From the NCBI GenBank assembly GCA_937859855.1, contig CALMAR010000038.1, positions 322-5,594 on the forward strand: a stretch of 5,273 bases of DNA, in the 5' to 3' direction. Positions within the stretch are counted from its first letter, which is position 1, and each line of letters opens with the position of its first letter. The notes beneath the pieces are model-generated. The model was not told where the DNA came from, did no database searches, and saw only the letters and a list, made by a program, of their open reading frames with translations. Of the stretch, positions 1 through 5,273 are shown in pieces. A program made the position numbers and the translations under genes. The DNA comes from an uncultured Kineosporia sp. Its GTDB lineage: Bacteria > Actinomycetota > Actinomycetes > Actinomycetales > Kineosporiaceae.

Positions 1-429
1 GCGGGCGACGGCTTCGCGCTGGCCCGGCGGCTCGGCCACTCCGAACCGCCGGATCCGGTCAGCTACGCCCGGCGGGTGATCGGTGCGGCGCCGGCCCCGG
101 CTGAAGATCCCGGCCCCAGCCGAACCACCAGCCGACCCGCCAGCCGAACCGTCCATCAGGCCGTGTCGGAGGTGGCGGCGGTGCTCGGGCGGGGCATCGC
201 CGGGCTGGTCAACGGCCTGGACCCGGACCTGGTCACTCTCGGCGGCCTGGCCGCTGAACTGCTGGCCGCCGCCCCGGAGCCGATCGAGCGGGCCTACCGG
301 GCCGGGCTGATGGCGTTCCGTCGCACCCTCGCACCGCCGGTGATTGCGGCGCGCTTCGGTGAGGACGGCCCGATCGTCGGCGCGGCCGAGGAGGCCTGGG
401 CCGCCCTGTTGCCTCGCTTGAAGGCCTGA
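1..429 (+). CDS. ROK-family protein, probably a transcriptional regulator (3' part only)
   Basis: This is the C-terminal 142 residues of a ROK-family protein (repressor, ORF, kinase); the start and N-terminal part lie before the window. The frame is open from base 1 (AGDGFALARRLGH...) to TGA at 427-429. Family marks are the segment GRGIAGLVNGLDPDLVTLGG, the usual ROK stretch near the C-terminus, then a helical run and GEDGPIVGAAEEAW, the common ROK C-terminal closing motif. In the family this half carries the second lobe of the sugar-kinase-like fold. Regulators add an N-terminal winged helix and bind sugars as effectors, while kinases such as glucokinase use ATP. The GLM-F-R and APPV-AARFGEDGP pattern reminds me more of actinobacterial ROK regulators than of glucokinases, but the deciding N-terminus is absent. 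One oddity is a Pro/Ser/Arg-rich loop at about residues 30-50, encoded partly by a 12-bp tandem repeat, just before the conserved helix. No SD-linked partner follows; the aldo/keto reductase starts 141 bases later. Confidence 0.82.
   Translation, partial: AGDGFALARRLGHSEPPDPVSYARRVIGAAPAPAEDPGPSRTTSRPASRTVHQAVSEVAAVLGRGIAGLVNGLDPDLVTLGGLAAELLAAAPEPIERAYRAGLMAFRRTLAPPVIAARFGEDGPIVGAAEEAWAALLPRLKA
116..151 (+). repeat. 12-bp tandem repeat, three copies, in frame within the ROK gene
   Basis: Three head-to-tail units are seen: CCAGCCGAACCA (116-127), CCAGCCGACCCG (128-139) and CCAGCCGAACCG (140-151). The unit length is four codons, so the array encodes the peptide repeat SRTT-SRPA-SRTV without breaking the frame. 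A looser related pair lies just upstream: CGGCCCCGGCTGAA (92-105) resembles CGGCCCCAGCCGAA (111-124) with two differences. The repeat falls in a low-complexity surface loop between conserved ROK segments and probably arose by slipped-strand duplication. Confidence 0.85.
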
Positions 430-492
430 GCTGCCGGGCACGGGCCGGACGAGCACGACCGGAAGCCTGTTGCGCGCCGATCTGAATGACCG

Positions 493-519
493 CCGACTGG
501 TTGGACGGTCTCCAGTCGG
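493..519. promoter_or_regulatory. Inverted repeat 1, candidate operator
   Basis: A perfect 8-bp inverted repeat, CCGACTGG (493-500) and CCAGTCGG (512-519), is separated by 11 bases. The 27-bp span suits a dimeric helix-turn-helix regulator. It abuts the -10-like hexamer at 520-525, so a bound protein would overlap the -35 region and could block RNA polymerase. The adjacent ROK gene is one candidate source of the regulator, but nothing in the sequence proves the pairing. Confidence 0.5.
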
Positions 520-526
520 TACGGTG

Positions 527-543
527 GAGTCAGCGACTGACTC
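527..543. promoter_or_regulatory. Inverted repeat 2, candidate operator or leader hairpin
   Basis: A perfect 7-bp inverted repeat, GAGTCAG (527-533) and CTGACTC (537-543), has a 3-base centre CGA. It lies over the predicted transcription start and ends 11 bases before the purine-rich SD segment. As DNA it could be a second operator: it shares the AGTC/GACT core with inverted repeat 1. As RNA it could form a 5'-end hairpin, but only if transcription starts upstream of it. Confidence 0.45.
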
Positions 544-554
544 TCCCCGACCAG

Positions 555-562
555 AAAAGAGG
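555..562 (+). promoter_or_regulatory. Ribosome binding site of the aldo/keto reductase
   Basis: AAAAGAGG ends 8 bases before the ATG at 571. This purine-rich stretch in an otherwise GC-rich spacer is a good Shine-Dalgarno match and supports ATG 571 as the start. Confidence 0.75.
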
Positions 563-570
563 CGACCACG

Positions 571-1629
571 ATGGAGTATCGCCAGCTTGGCCGTTCCGGC
601 CTGCGCGTCTCGACCCTCACCCTCGGCACAATGGGTTTCGGCGGAACCGGATGGGCCAGTCCGGTCGGGCAGATCGGGGTCGACGGAGCCCGCGATCAGA
701 TCGCGATGGCCAAGGACGCCGGGGTCAATCTGATCGACACGGCCGACATCTACTCGGCCGGGCTGTCGGAGGAGATCCTCGGCGAGGCGCTGGGCTCGGA
801 GCGGGACGACGTCCTGATCGCGACCAAGTGCCGGATGCCGATGGGAGACGCCAAGGGCCCCAACGACTTCGGCCTGTCCCGGCATCACATCATTCGTTCG
901 GCCGAGGGCAGCCTGCGGCGGCTGAAGACCGATCACATCGACCTGTATCAGGTGCACGAGTGGGACGGCCAGACGCCGCTGGACGAGACCCTGTCCGCGC
1001 TCGACCTGCTGGTCAGCAGCGGCAAGGTCCGCTACATCGGCTGCTCCAACTACGCCGCCTGGCAACTGATGAAAGCGCTGGGTGTCTCGCAGCGCGAGCA
1101 CCTCCAGCGGTTCGTCAGCCAGCAGGTGTTCTACTCGCTGCAGAACCGCGACATCGAGACCGAAATCGTGCCGGCCTGCATCGACCAGGGACTGGGCATC
1201 CTGGTCTGGAGTCCGCTGGCAGGCGGCCTGATGTCGGGCAAGTACCGCCGCGGTGTGGATGCTCCGCCCGGCAGCCGGCACCTGAGCGACTGGGACGAGC
1301 CGCCGGTGAACGACGAGGACAAGTTGTATGACACCATCGACGTCGCCGTGGAGATCGGTGCGGCGCACGGTGTTTCGGCCGCCCAAGTCTCACTGGCCTA
1401 CCTGTTGGCCAAACCGGCCATCACCTCGCTGATTGTCGGGGCCCGGACAACCGATCAGTTGCAGGACAACCTGGCCGCCGCCAGCCTGACTCTGTCGGAC
1501 GACGAGGTGGCTCGGCTGGACAAGGTCAGCGGAGAGCCGCTGCGTTACCCGTTCTGGCATCAGGCCAATACCGCGACCGATCGTCTCGGACCCGCCGACC
1601 TCAGCCTGATCGGGCCGCACCTGGCCTGA
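571..1629 (+). CDS. Aldo/keto reductase, NADPH-dependent oxidoreductase
   Basis: This complete 352-residue protein is of the aldo/keto reductase superfamily: a cytosolic (beta/alpha)8 barrel that reduces aldehydes and ketones with NAD(P)H. The full catalytic tetrad is visible: Asp56 and Tyr61 in DTADIY, Lys86 in IATK, and His129 in LYQVHEW. Other marks are the opening MEYRQLGRSGLRVSTLTLGTM, the GCSN segment at 157-160, WSPLAGGLMSGKY at 213-225, and IVGARTTDQLQDNL at 288-301, the usual cofactor-phosphate loop. The length is typical of YhdN-like members with a long C-terminal loop. No signal peptide is seen. The ATG start is supported by AAAAGAGG at 555-562 and by the family's normal N-terminus. 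The gene appears to be its own transcription unit behind a palindrome-rich spacer and converges on the GH31 gene. The substrate cannot be read from the sequence: detoxification of reactive carbonyls, sugar aldehyde reduction and steroid-like substrates all occur in this family. Confidence 0.95.
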   Translation: MEYRQLGRSGLRVSTLTLGTMGFGGTGWASPVGQIGVDGARDQIAMAKDAGVNLIDTADIYSAGLSEEILGEALGSERDDVLIATKCRMPMGDAKGPNDFGLSRHHIIRSAEGSLRRLKTDHIDLYQVHEWDGQTPLDETLSALDLLVSSGKVRYIGCSNYAAWQLMKALGVSQREHLQRFVSQQVFYSLQNRDIETEIVPACIDQGLGILVWSPLAGGLMSGKYRRGVDAPPGSRHLSDWDEPPVNDEDKLYDTIDVAVEIGAAHGVSAAQVSLAYLLAKPAITSLIVGARTTDQLQDNLAAASLTLSDDEVARLDKVSGEPLRYPFWHQANTATDRLGPADLSLIGPHLA

Positions 1630-1639
1630 GCCGGCTCAG
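1626..1639. other. 14-bp perfect palindrome overlapping the aldo/keto reductase stop codon
   Basis: CTGAGCCGGCTCAG reads the same on both strands and includes the TGA stop at 1627-1629. As RNA it gives a 5-bp stem with a CCGG loop. No T run follows, so it is weak as a terminator by itself and may only add to the larger hairpin at 1643-1669. Confidence 0.4.
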
Positions 1640-1642
1640 ACT

Positions 1643-1669
1643 GGCGGCGCCTAGGAACTCCTTGCCGCC
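1643..1669. terminator. Candidate two-way hairpin between convergent genes
   Basis: The arms GGCGGC (1643-1648) and GCCGCC (1664-1669) pair. The inner arms AGGA (1653-1656) and TCCT (1659-1662) can extend the stem across an uneven internal loop. It sits in the 57-base gap between two genes that face each other, where a shared terminator would be expected. Neither strand has a T run after the stem, so classical intrinsic termination is uncertain; actinobacterial terminators often lack one. Confidence 0.3.
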
Positions 1670-1686
1670 CGTGCTGCGGAACATAT

Positions 1687-4080
1687 TCAGCGGCTGGCCG
1701 CCCGGGCGGTGACCAGCTCGGCGATGGCCGAGAACAGCGCCGGGGCAAGCCGCTGAGCATGCAGGGCCGCCAGCTTGGCCGAGCCGGGCTGGCCGGACTG
1801 CAGGATGGCCCAGATACCGGCCTTGGCAGTGAAGTCGTACTGCGCCTGGGTCAGCAGCCGCTCCAGCCGGGTCTCCAGCTCAGCCGTGCGCGGCTGCAGG
1901 TTCGCGCCCAGCACGACCGAAACCGTCGTGCTGGTCGGTACGCCGGGCAACGTCACGCTGACCCGGTCGCGCTGATACCGGACCGGAAGTGCGGCCGCCT
2001 GATGGTGCACGCTGCCGTCGGGGACGTCCTGGGCATCCACGCCCAGGACGGTCACAGTCCAGGTCCGGGCGGCCGGGACGACTCCGGGCGCACCGGCGGC
2101 CGAGCCGATGGAGAGCGTGCCGCTAGCCTGATCCCAGTCCAGAGTTGTCCGCGCGGTAGGAATGTCAGCCAGGGCCACTCCGGTGCCGTCGTCCTCAACC
2201 AATACGAACCGCCCATCGGCACCCGGCGCCACCAGGATCTCCAGCCGATCCGGGTTCCGGGTCACATCCAGATCGTCCGGCGCCGCCAGAGGCAGCACGC
2301 CGCCCGCCCGCAGCAGCACCGGGATCGAGTCGTCATCCCGGTGCAGCTCCAGCTCCCGTTCACCGTCGTAGACCAGGCCGGTGAAGATGTCGGTCCAGAT
2401 GCCCGGCGGTAGCCACGCGCGCACCGCTCCCCGGAGGGTGACCGGATCGCGCGGAGCCGTGACCGGCGCAACCACCAGCTGTGATCCGAACTCGAACTGG
2501 TTCGGCACCTGGTAGGCCGTGACCTCGGAAGGATGCGCGTAGTACATCGGGCGGACCAGGGGAATCCCCTCGGCGGCGGCCCGGTGGTTCAGGCTGTGCA
2601 GGTAGGGCACCAGCCGATGCCGGAACCGCAGTGAACTCCTCATCGCCGCAGCGGTTTCGGCCCCGAACACCCACGGCTCCTTGACCATGAACGGGTTGGA
2701 CGACGAATGCAGCCGCAGAATCGGTGAGAATACGCCGAGCTGCAGCCATCGCAGCGCCAGCTCGTCGTCCCGGTAGCCGAACATGTGGCCACCGATGTCA
2801 TGGCTCCACCATCCATAACCGATATTCGTTGCCCGAGCGGTGAATTCGGGCTGGAACTCGAGCGAATCCCAGGACACGACGGTGTCGCCGGAGAATCCGA
2901 TCGGATACCGGTGGCTGCCGGGCCCGGCATACCGGGAAAAGGTCAGGGGACGGCGCCCATCCCGGCTGGAGTCAAGGAAATGGAAATGGTTCAGAATCCA
3001 GAGCGGATCGATTCCGGCTACCCGCGAATACGAACCGGACTGCCAGTCAACCCACCAGAAATCGACGCCCTCGCGCTCCAGCCGCCGATGCAGGATGCTG
3101 AAATAGGCGTCCAGGAAAGCGCGATCGGTGACGTCGAACGCGATCGGCTGCCCCTGCGACGCGTCTCGCTCCAGCGCGGCCGCCATCTCGGCATAGGCAT
3201 CCTCGAAGGCCCGGACCCCGTCGGCCGGATGCACATTGAGCGTGACCCGGTAGCCACGCCGATGCAACTGCGCCAAGAAGGCCGCGGGGTCGGGAAAGAG
3301 CTCGCGGTTCCAGCTGTAACCGGTCCAGCCGCTGCCATAGACCGGATCGACGCTGGACACCGGATGCCAGTCCATGTCCAGCACAGCCACCGAAAACGGA
3401 AGGTCTTCGGCTGCGAAACGGTCGACCAGGTCGAGATAACTCTGAGCGCTGTAGGGAAAGTACCGGCTCCACCAGTTGCCCAAGGCCCAGCGCGGAAGCA
3501 CCGGCGGCAGGCCGCTGAGCGAGTAGAAGGCGTCCAGCGCCTGCTGATGGTCGTGGCCGTAGGCGAACACGTAGAGGTCGAGCCGGGTTCCGTCCCGGGG
3601 GGTGACCCATCCGTCCGGCTCGAACAAGGGCGAGGCGGAGTCGTCGAGCACGGCGTAGCCCCACCGGGACACCACCGCCGGACCGAGCGGGATCGGGCCG
3701 TCGGCGCCGTCCAGAGTCTTCGCCGTCCCGCCCAGGTCGCCGACCGGTTCGCCGAACCGCCAGACGCTGTGATAGCTGGAGACATTGCCCTGAACCTGCA
3801 GGCTGAGCCCGGACGGACTGAACGGCCCGCGGTCATACGTGAGCCGGAACCGAGCGGTGGAAACCTCGATGAATCCGCCCGATTCGGACACATCGAACTG
3901 CGGCACGGGCAGGTCCCGATGCAGGGCCAGGGCCGAGGCGCGATCCTCGAACCTGCCGTCCGGCGCCCATTCCAGCCGGATCAGGCCATCGGTGAGCACG
4001 GTGATCCGCCATCGATCGCCGCTGATGATGGCGTCCGGGTGAGCCTGGGGCGATGCCGCCAGAAGGCGATGCTGATCCAC
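1687..4080 (-). CDS. Glycoside hydrolase family 31 alpha-glycosidase
   Basis: This complete 797-residue GH31 enzyme is a retaining alpha-glycosidase (alpha-glucosidase/xylosidase superfamily). Residues about 20-180 form the N-terminal mutarotase-like beta domain, about 195-510 the catalytic barrel, about 510-680 the beta domains (the latter part DUF5110-like), and about 730-797 a helical tail. Catalytic residues fit the family: nucleophile Asp345 in FWWVDWQSG and acid/base Asp399 in GFSGDTVVSWDSL. Further marks are NWWSRYFPYS (202-211), VLDMDWH (233-239), WWSHDIGGH (424-432) and LRLHSS (455-460). There is no signal peptide, so it is probably cytosolic and acts on imported oligosaccharides. 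The start is GTG at 4080-4078: the conserved N-terminus begins close behind it, the frame has no other start back to the stop of the upstream gene, and SD is poor (only GGGG two bases away). It lies 51 bases after the phosphorylase-like gene. The substrate is unknown; the sulfoquinovosidase pattern is not seen. Confidence 0.95.
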   Translation of the reverse strand: MDQHRLLAASPQAHPDAIISGDRWRITVLTDGLIRLEWAPDGRFEDRASALALHRDLPVPQFDVSESGGFIEVSTARFRLTYDRGPFSPSGLSLQVQGNVSSYHSVWRFGEPVGDLGGTAKTLDGADGPIPLGPAVVSRWGYAVLDDSASPLFEPDGWVTPRDGTRLDLYVFAYGHDHQQALDAFYSLSGLPPVLPRWALGNWWSRYFPYSAQSYLDLVDRFAAEDLPFSVAVLDMDWHPVSSVDPVYGSGWTGYSWNRELFPDPAAFLAQLHRRGYRVTLNVHPADGVRAFEDAYAEMAAALERDASQGQPIAFDVTDRAFLDAYFSILHRRLEREGVDFWWVDWQSGSYSRVAGIDPLWILNHFHFLDSSRDGRRPLTFSRYAGPGSHRYPIGFSGDTVVSWDSLEFQPEFTARATNIGYGWWSHDIGGHMFGYRDDELALRWLQLGVFSPILRLHSSSNPFMVKEPWVFGAETAAAMRSSLRFRHRLVPYLHSLNHRAAAEGIPLVRPMYYAHPSEVTAYQVPNQFEFGSQLVVAPVTAPRDPVTLRGAVRAWLPPGIWTDIFTGLVYDGERELELHRDDDSIPVLLRAGGVLPLAAPDDLDVTRNPDRLEILVAPGADGRFVLVEDDGTGVALADIPTARTTLDWDQASGTLSIGSAAGAPGVVPAARTWTVTVLGVDAQDVPDGSVHHQAAALPVRYQRDRVSVTLPGVPTSTTVSVVLGANLQPRTAELETRLERLLTQAQYDFTAKAGIWAILQSGQPGSAKLAALHAQRLAPALFSAIAELVTARAASR

Positions 4081-4131
4081 CGCCCCAAATCTACCGACCG
4101 GCTGCCAGCTACCAAGCGCGGGTGCGTGCGA
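4081..4131 (-). promoter_or_regulatory. Candidate leaderless promoter of the GH31 gene
   Basis: Read on the - strand, TTGGTA (4115-4110) is followed after 16 bases by TAGATT (4093-4088), and 7 bases after that comes the GTG start (4080). TAGATT matches TAnnnT, and the distance puts the expected transcription start on or beside the first base of the start codon. This would explain the absence of a good SD sequence. A short GCTG-n-CAGC inverted repeat (4101-4109) lies in the spacer. This is a sequence match only, and the GH31 gene might instead be read through from the gene before it. Confidence 0.4.
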
Positions 4132-5273
4132 TCAGCCGGTGCCTCCGGGCAGACCGGCGATGATGCCCCAGGTCGCGAGCGCGCCCATCACCGACGTCCA
4201 CTGTCCGTAGGCGGTGTAATACCCGACCGCCCAGGTGGTCTGCTCGTTGAGCTTGAACTCCTTGGCGGGCAGATCGCCGTTGATCACGGGGTCGGACATG
4301 TTCCGGATCACCGCCCACTTCGGCGGGTGCTGCAGATCCGACACGGCCAGCCCGAGAGCGGCGTCGCCCATCTCCACTGCCGCACCGAACTGGTCCAGCC
4401 GGTTGGCGGTGGTCCCGTATTCAAAGTAGTCCGTGGTCAGGATCGGGTGGAACTCAGCCATGTCCCGGCCGCCCTGCTCCATCTTGATGTCCGGCACATT
4501 GGCCGGGGAGCTCCGGATGGGCGGCCCAGGAAACGGAAAAGCCTTGGTGGGTGGAGCAAATGGAGGCTCGGCCAGCTGATCGGCGAAGCGGCCCATCAGG
4601 GCCAGTGCCTCGGCCTCGTACTTGGCCGGGATCTGCCAGTCGCTGGTGTAGGTCACGCCATTGAACTTCTCGTTCCTGAACTCCTGCTGCAGCCGGAATC
4701 TGGCCGCCCGGGTGACCACCACGTCGCCCAGCTGGAACTGGTCGAAGACCGCACCAGCCGTGCCGATGGTGAACACGTACTCCGGGTCGGCCTCGTGGAT
4801 GACCTGCTGAAAGAAGTCCTTGACCGGCAAGGTGGCGGTTCCCTCACCGGTCTTGATGCCATCCTGGTTCAGATGCAGTTCCGACTTGATCAGCAACACG
4901 TTCAGCCCGGCCAGCGTCACCATCTGGAAGTTGCCGAGCCGCTTGGAAGTGGCGGCCGGAGCACCGGACCGGATCTGGCTGGCGTACTTGGTCTCGAACT
5001 GGTGTGCATACCGGGCCCACTTGGCGGCCGAATGCCCGGGAGTGAAAACCTTGGCCAGGCCAGCTAATTCGTCCACAGTCCAGGTGAAGACCACGACGTC
5101 CGCCCGGGGTAGCGGTGAATCTGGATCATGGTCGGCCGGGGTGGGCACCATGATCGGTGCCAGCCCATCGGGGAAACCAGCCAGGGCTGGTCCGGCGGCC
5201 GGAGCGGGCGCCGCCGGTGGACCCGCCTCTCGAACCGCGCCGGGACGCGGCTGCGGGGCCGGTGAGGGGACCG
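4132..5273 (-). CDS. Phosphorylase-superfamily protein (PNP/MTA-SAH nucleosidase-like), 5' end probably outside the window
   Basis: This is a nucleoside phosphorylase/nucleosidase-fold protein (PNP_UDP type). Such enzymes cleave the base-ribose bond of nucleosides. Numbering from the only in-frame ATG (5151-5149; 339 residues), the core runs from about 16 (RADVVVFTWTVDE) to 335. It shows FTIGTAGAVFDQFQLGDVVV (127-146), AAVEMGDAALGLA (257-269) and AVIRNMSDP (280-288) with the conserved Asp287. The usual Glu-Met-Glu ribose motif reads Glu260-Met261-Gly262-Asp263, so ribose binding may differ. A Pro-rich insert (about 195-220) is unusual for small bacterial nucleosidases. The start is doubtful: ATG 5151 has no SD sequence, and the frame stays open to the right edge through a Pro/Ala-rich stretch ending FPDGLAPI before that ATG, which reads like a protein linker. 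I therefore favour a 5'-partial gene with more N-terminal sequence outside the window; the 339-residue form is the alternative. The GH31 gene follows 51 bases after its TGA (4134-4132). Substrate and role are unknown. Confidence 0.8.
   Translation of the reverse strand, partial: VPSPAPQPRPGAVREAGPPAAPAPAAGPALAGFPDGLAPIMVPTPADHDPDSPLPRADVVVFTWTVDELAGLAKVFTPGHSAAKWARYAHQFETKYASQIRSGAPAATSKRLGNFQMVTLAGLNVLLIKSELHLNQDGIKTGEGTATLPVKDFFQQVIHEADPEYVFTIGTAGAVFDQFQLGDVVVTRAARFRLQQEFRNEKFNGVTYTSDWQIPAKYEAEALALMGRFADQLAEPPFAPPTKAFPFPGPPIRSSPANVPDIKMEQGGRDMAEFHPILTTDYFEYGTTANRLDQFGAAVEMGDAALGLAVSDLQHPPKWAVIRNMSDPVINGDLPAKEFKLNEQTTWAVGYYTAYGQWTSVMGALATWGIIAGLPGGTG

Larger units (their letters stand above)
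430..570 (+). promoter_or_regulatory. Intergenic region upstream of the aldo/keto reductase, likely promoter and operator
   Basis: These 141 bases separate the ROK stop codon from the aldo/keto reductase start. The first 60 bases show nothing clear: short CCGG-type repeats but no convincing terminator with a T run. The second half holds two perfect inverted repeats (493-519 and 527-543). Between them is TACGGT (520-525), which fits the actinobacterial -10 pattern TAnnnT. The best -35-like hexamer, TTGGAC at 501-506, leaves only 13 bases of spacing, which is too short for a standard sigma-70 promoter, so either the -35 is weak or the promoter is of another type. Transcription from this -10 would start near 532 and give a leader of about 40 bases. 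The promoter is an inference. Confidence 0.4.

Noticed and set aside
116..151. The short tandem array as a CRISPR-like or integration repeat
   Set aside because: The units are contiguous without spacers, are inside a coding frame and encode a peptide repeat.
501..525. TTGGAC and TACGGT as a standard -35/-10 promoter
   Set aside because: The spacing is 13 bases, too short for sigma-70-type promoters; I kept only the -10-like element as a weak candidate.
486..1331. A 281-codon + strand open frame overlapping the aldo/keto reductase
   Set aside because: It is an alternative frame of the aldo/keto reductase; the translation is Arg/Gly/Pro-rich with no recognisable motif, as is common in GC-rich DNA.
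3018..3893. A 291-codon - strand open frame within the GH31 gene
   Set aside because: It is a second frame of the same strand inside the GH31 gene, with Ser/Arg/Trp-rich low-information translation; the GH31 frame carries the motifs.
1687..4080. The GH31 enzyme as a sulfoquinovosidase (YihQ-like)
   Set aside because: The QQ-and-E pattern that recognises the sulfonate in that group is not visible around the active-site segments, and no sulfoquinovose genes are nearby.
2785..5067. A 760-codon open frame on the + strand, antisense to both the GH31 and the phosphorylase-like genes
   Set aside because: It is a shadow frame. The two - strand genes are in the same frame as each other and the gap between them happens to lack antisense stops, so one antisense frame runs through both. 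Its translation is rich in Gly, Arg, Val, His and Gln and shows no domain, while the - strand proteins carry clear family motifs and catalytic residues.
5149..5151. ATG as the certain start of the phosphorylase-like gene
   Set aside because: No SD sequence precedes it and the frame continues upstream to the window edge with a linker-like composition. I kept it as the alternative start only.

Overview
The window looks like chromosomal DNA of a high-GC Gram-positive bacterium (Actinomycetota). The DNA is strongly GC-rich, genes prefer G or C at third codon positions, and the ROK, GH31 and nucleoside-phosphorylase proteins read like actinobacterial versions of their families. A propionibacterial-type soil or sludge actinobacterium would fit, but nothing here fixes the genus.

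Layout. Four protein-coding genes form two converging pairs. On the + strand, the window opens inside the 3' end of a ROK-family regulator or sugar kinase (1-429). A 141-base spacer follows, holding two perfect inverted repeats around a -10-like hexamer, and then a complete aldo/keto reductase gene (571-1629). On the - strand, reading from the right edge, come a phosphorylase-superfamily (PNP/MTAN-like) protein whose frame is still open at the window edge (5273-4132) and, 51 bases downstream, a complete GH31 alpha-glycosidase that starts with GTG (4080-1687). The two pairs converge on a 57-base gap (1630-1686) with small hairpins that may act as a two-way terminator.

Function. GH31 and ROK proteins both belong to carbohydrate use: ROK regulators commonly control sugar gene sets and GH31 enzymes release sugars from alpha-glycosides. 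The aldo/keto reductase is a general NADPH-dependent carbonyl reductase that could serve detoxification or sugar metabolism. The phosphorylase-like protein has no evident link to the others. It may share a transcript with the GH31 gene, but the GH31 gene also has a well-placed candidate promoter of its own that would give a leaderless mRNA.

The most unusual points are: the phosphorylase-like protein, with an altered Glu-Met-Glu ribose-site motif and a Pro/Ala-rich upstream segment running off the window; the palindrome pair before the aldo/keto reductase; the candidate leaderless promoter of the GH31 gene; and a 12-bp in-frame tandem repeat inside the ROK gene. I see no mobile element, CRISPR array, tRNA or rRNA. 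Most of the window is ordinary housekeeping or accessory metabolism.
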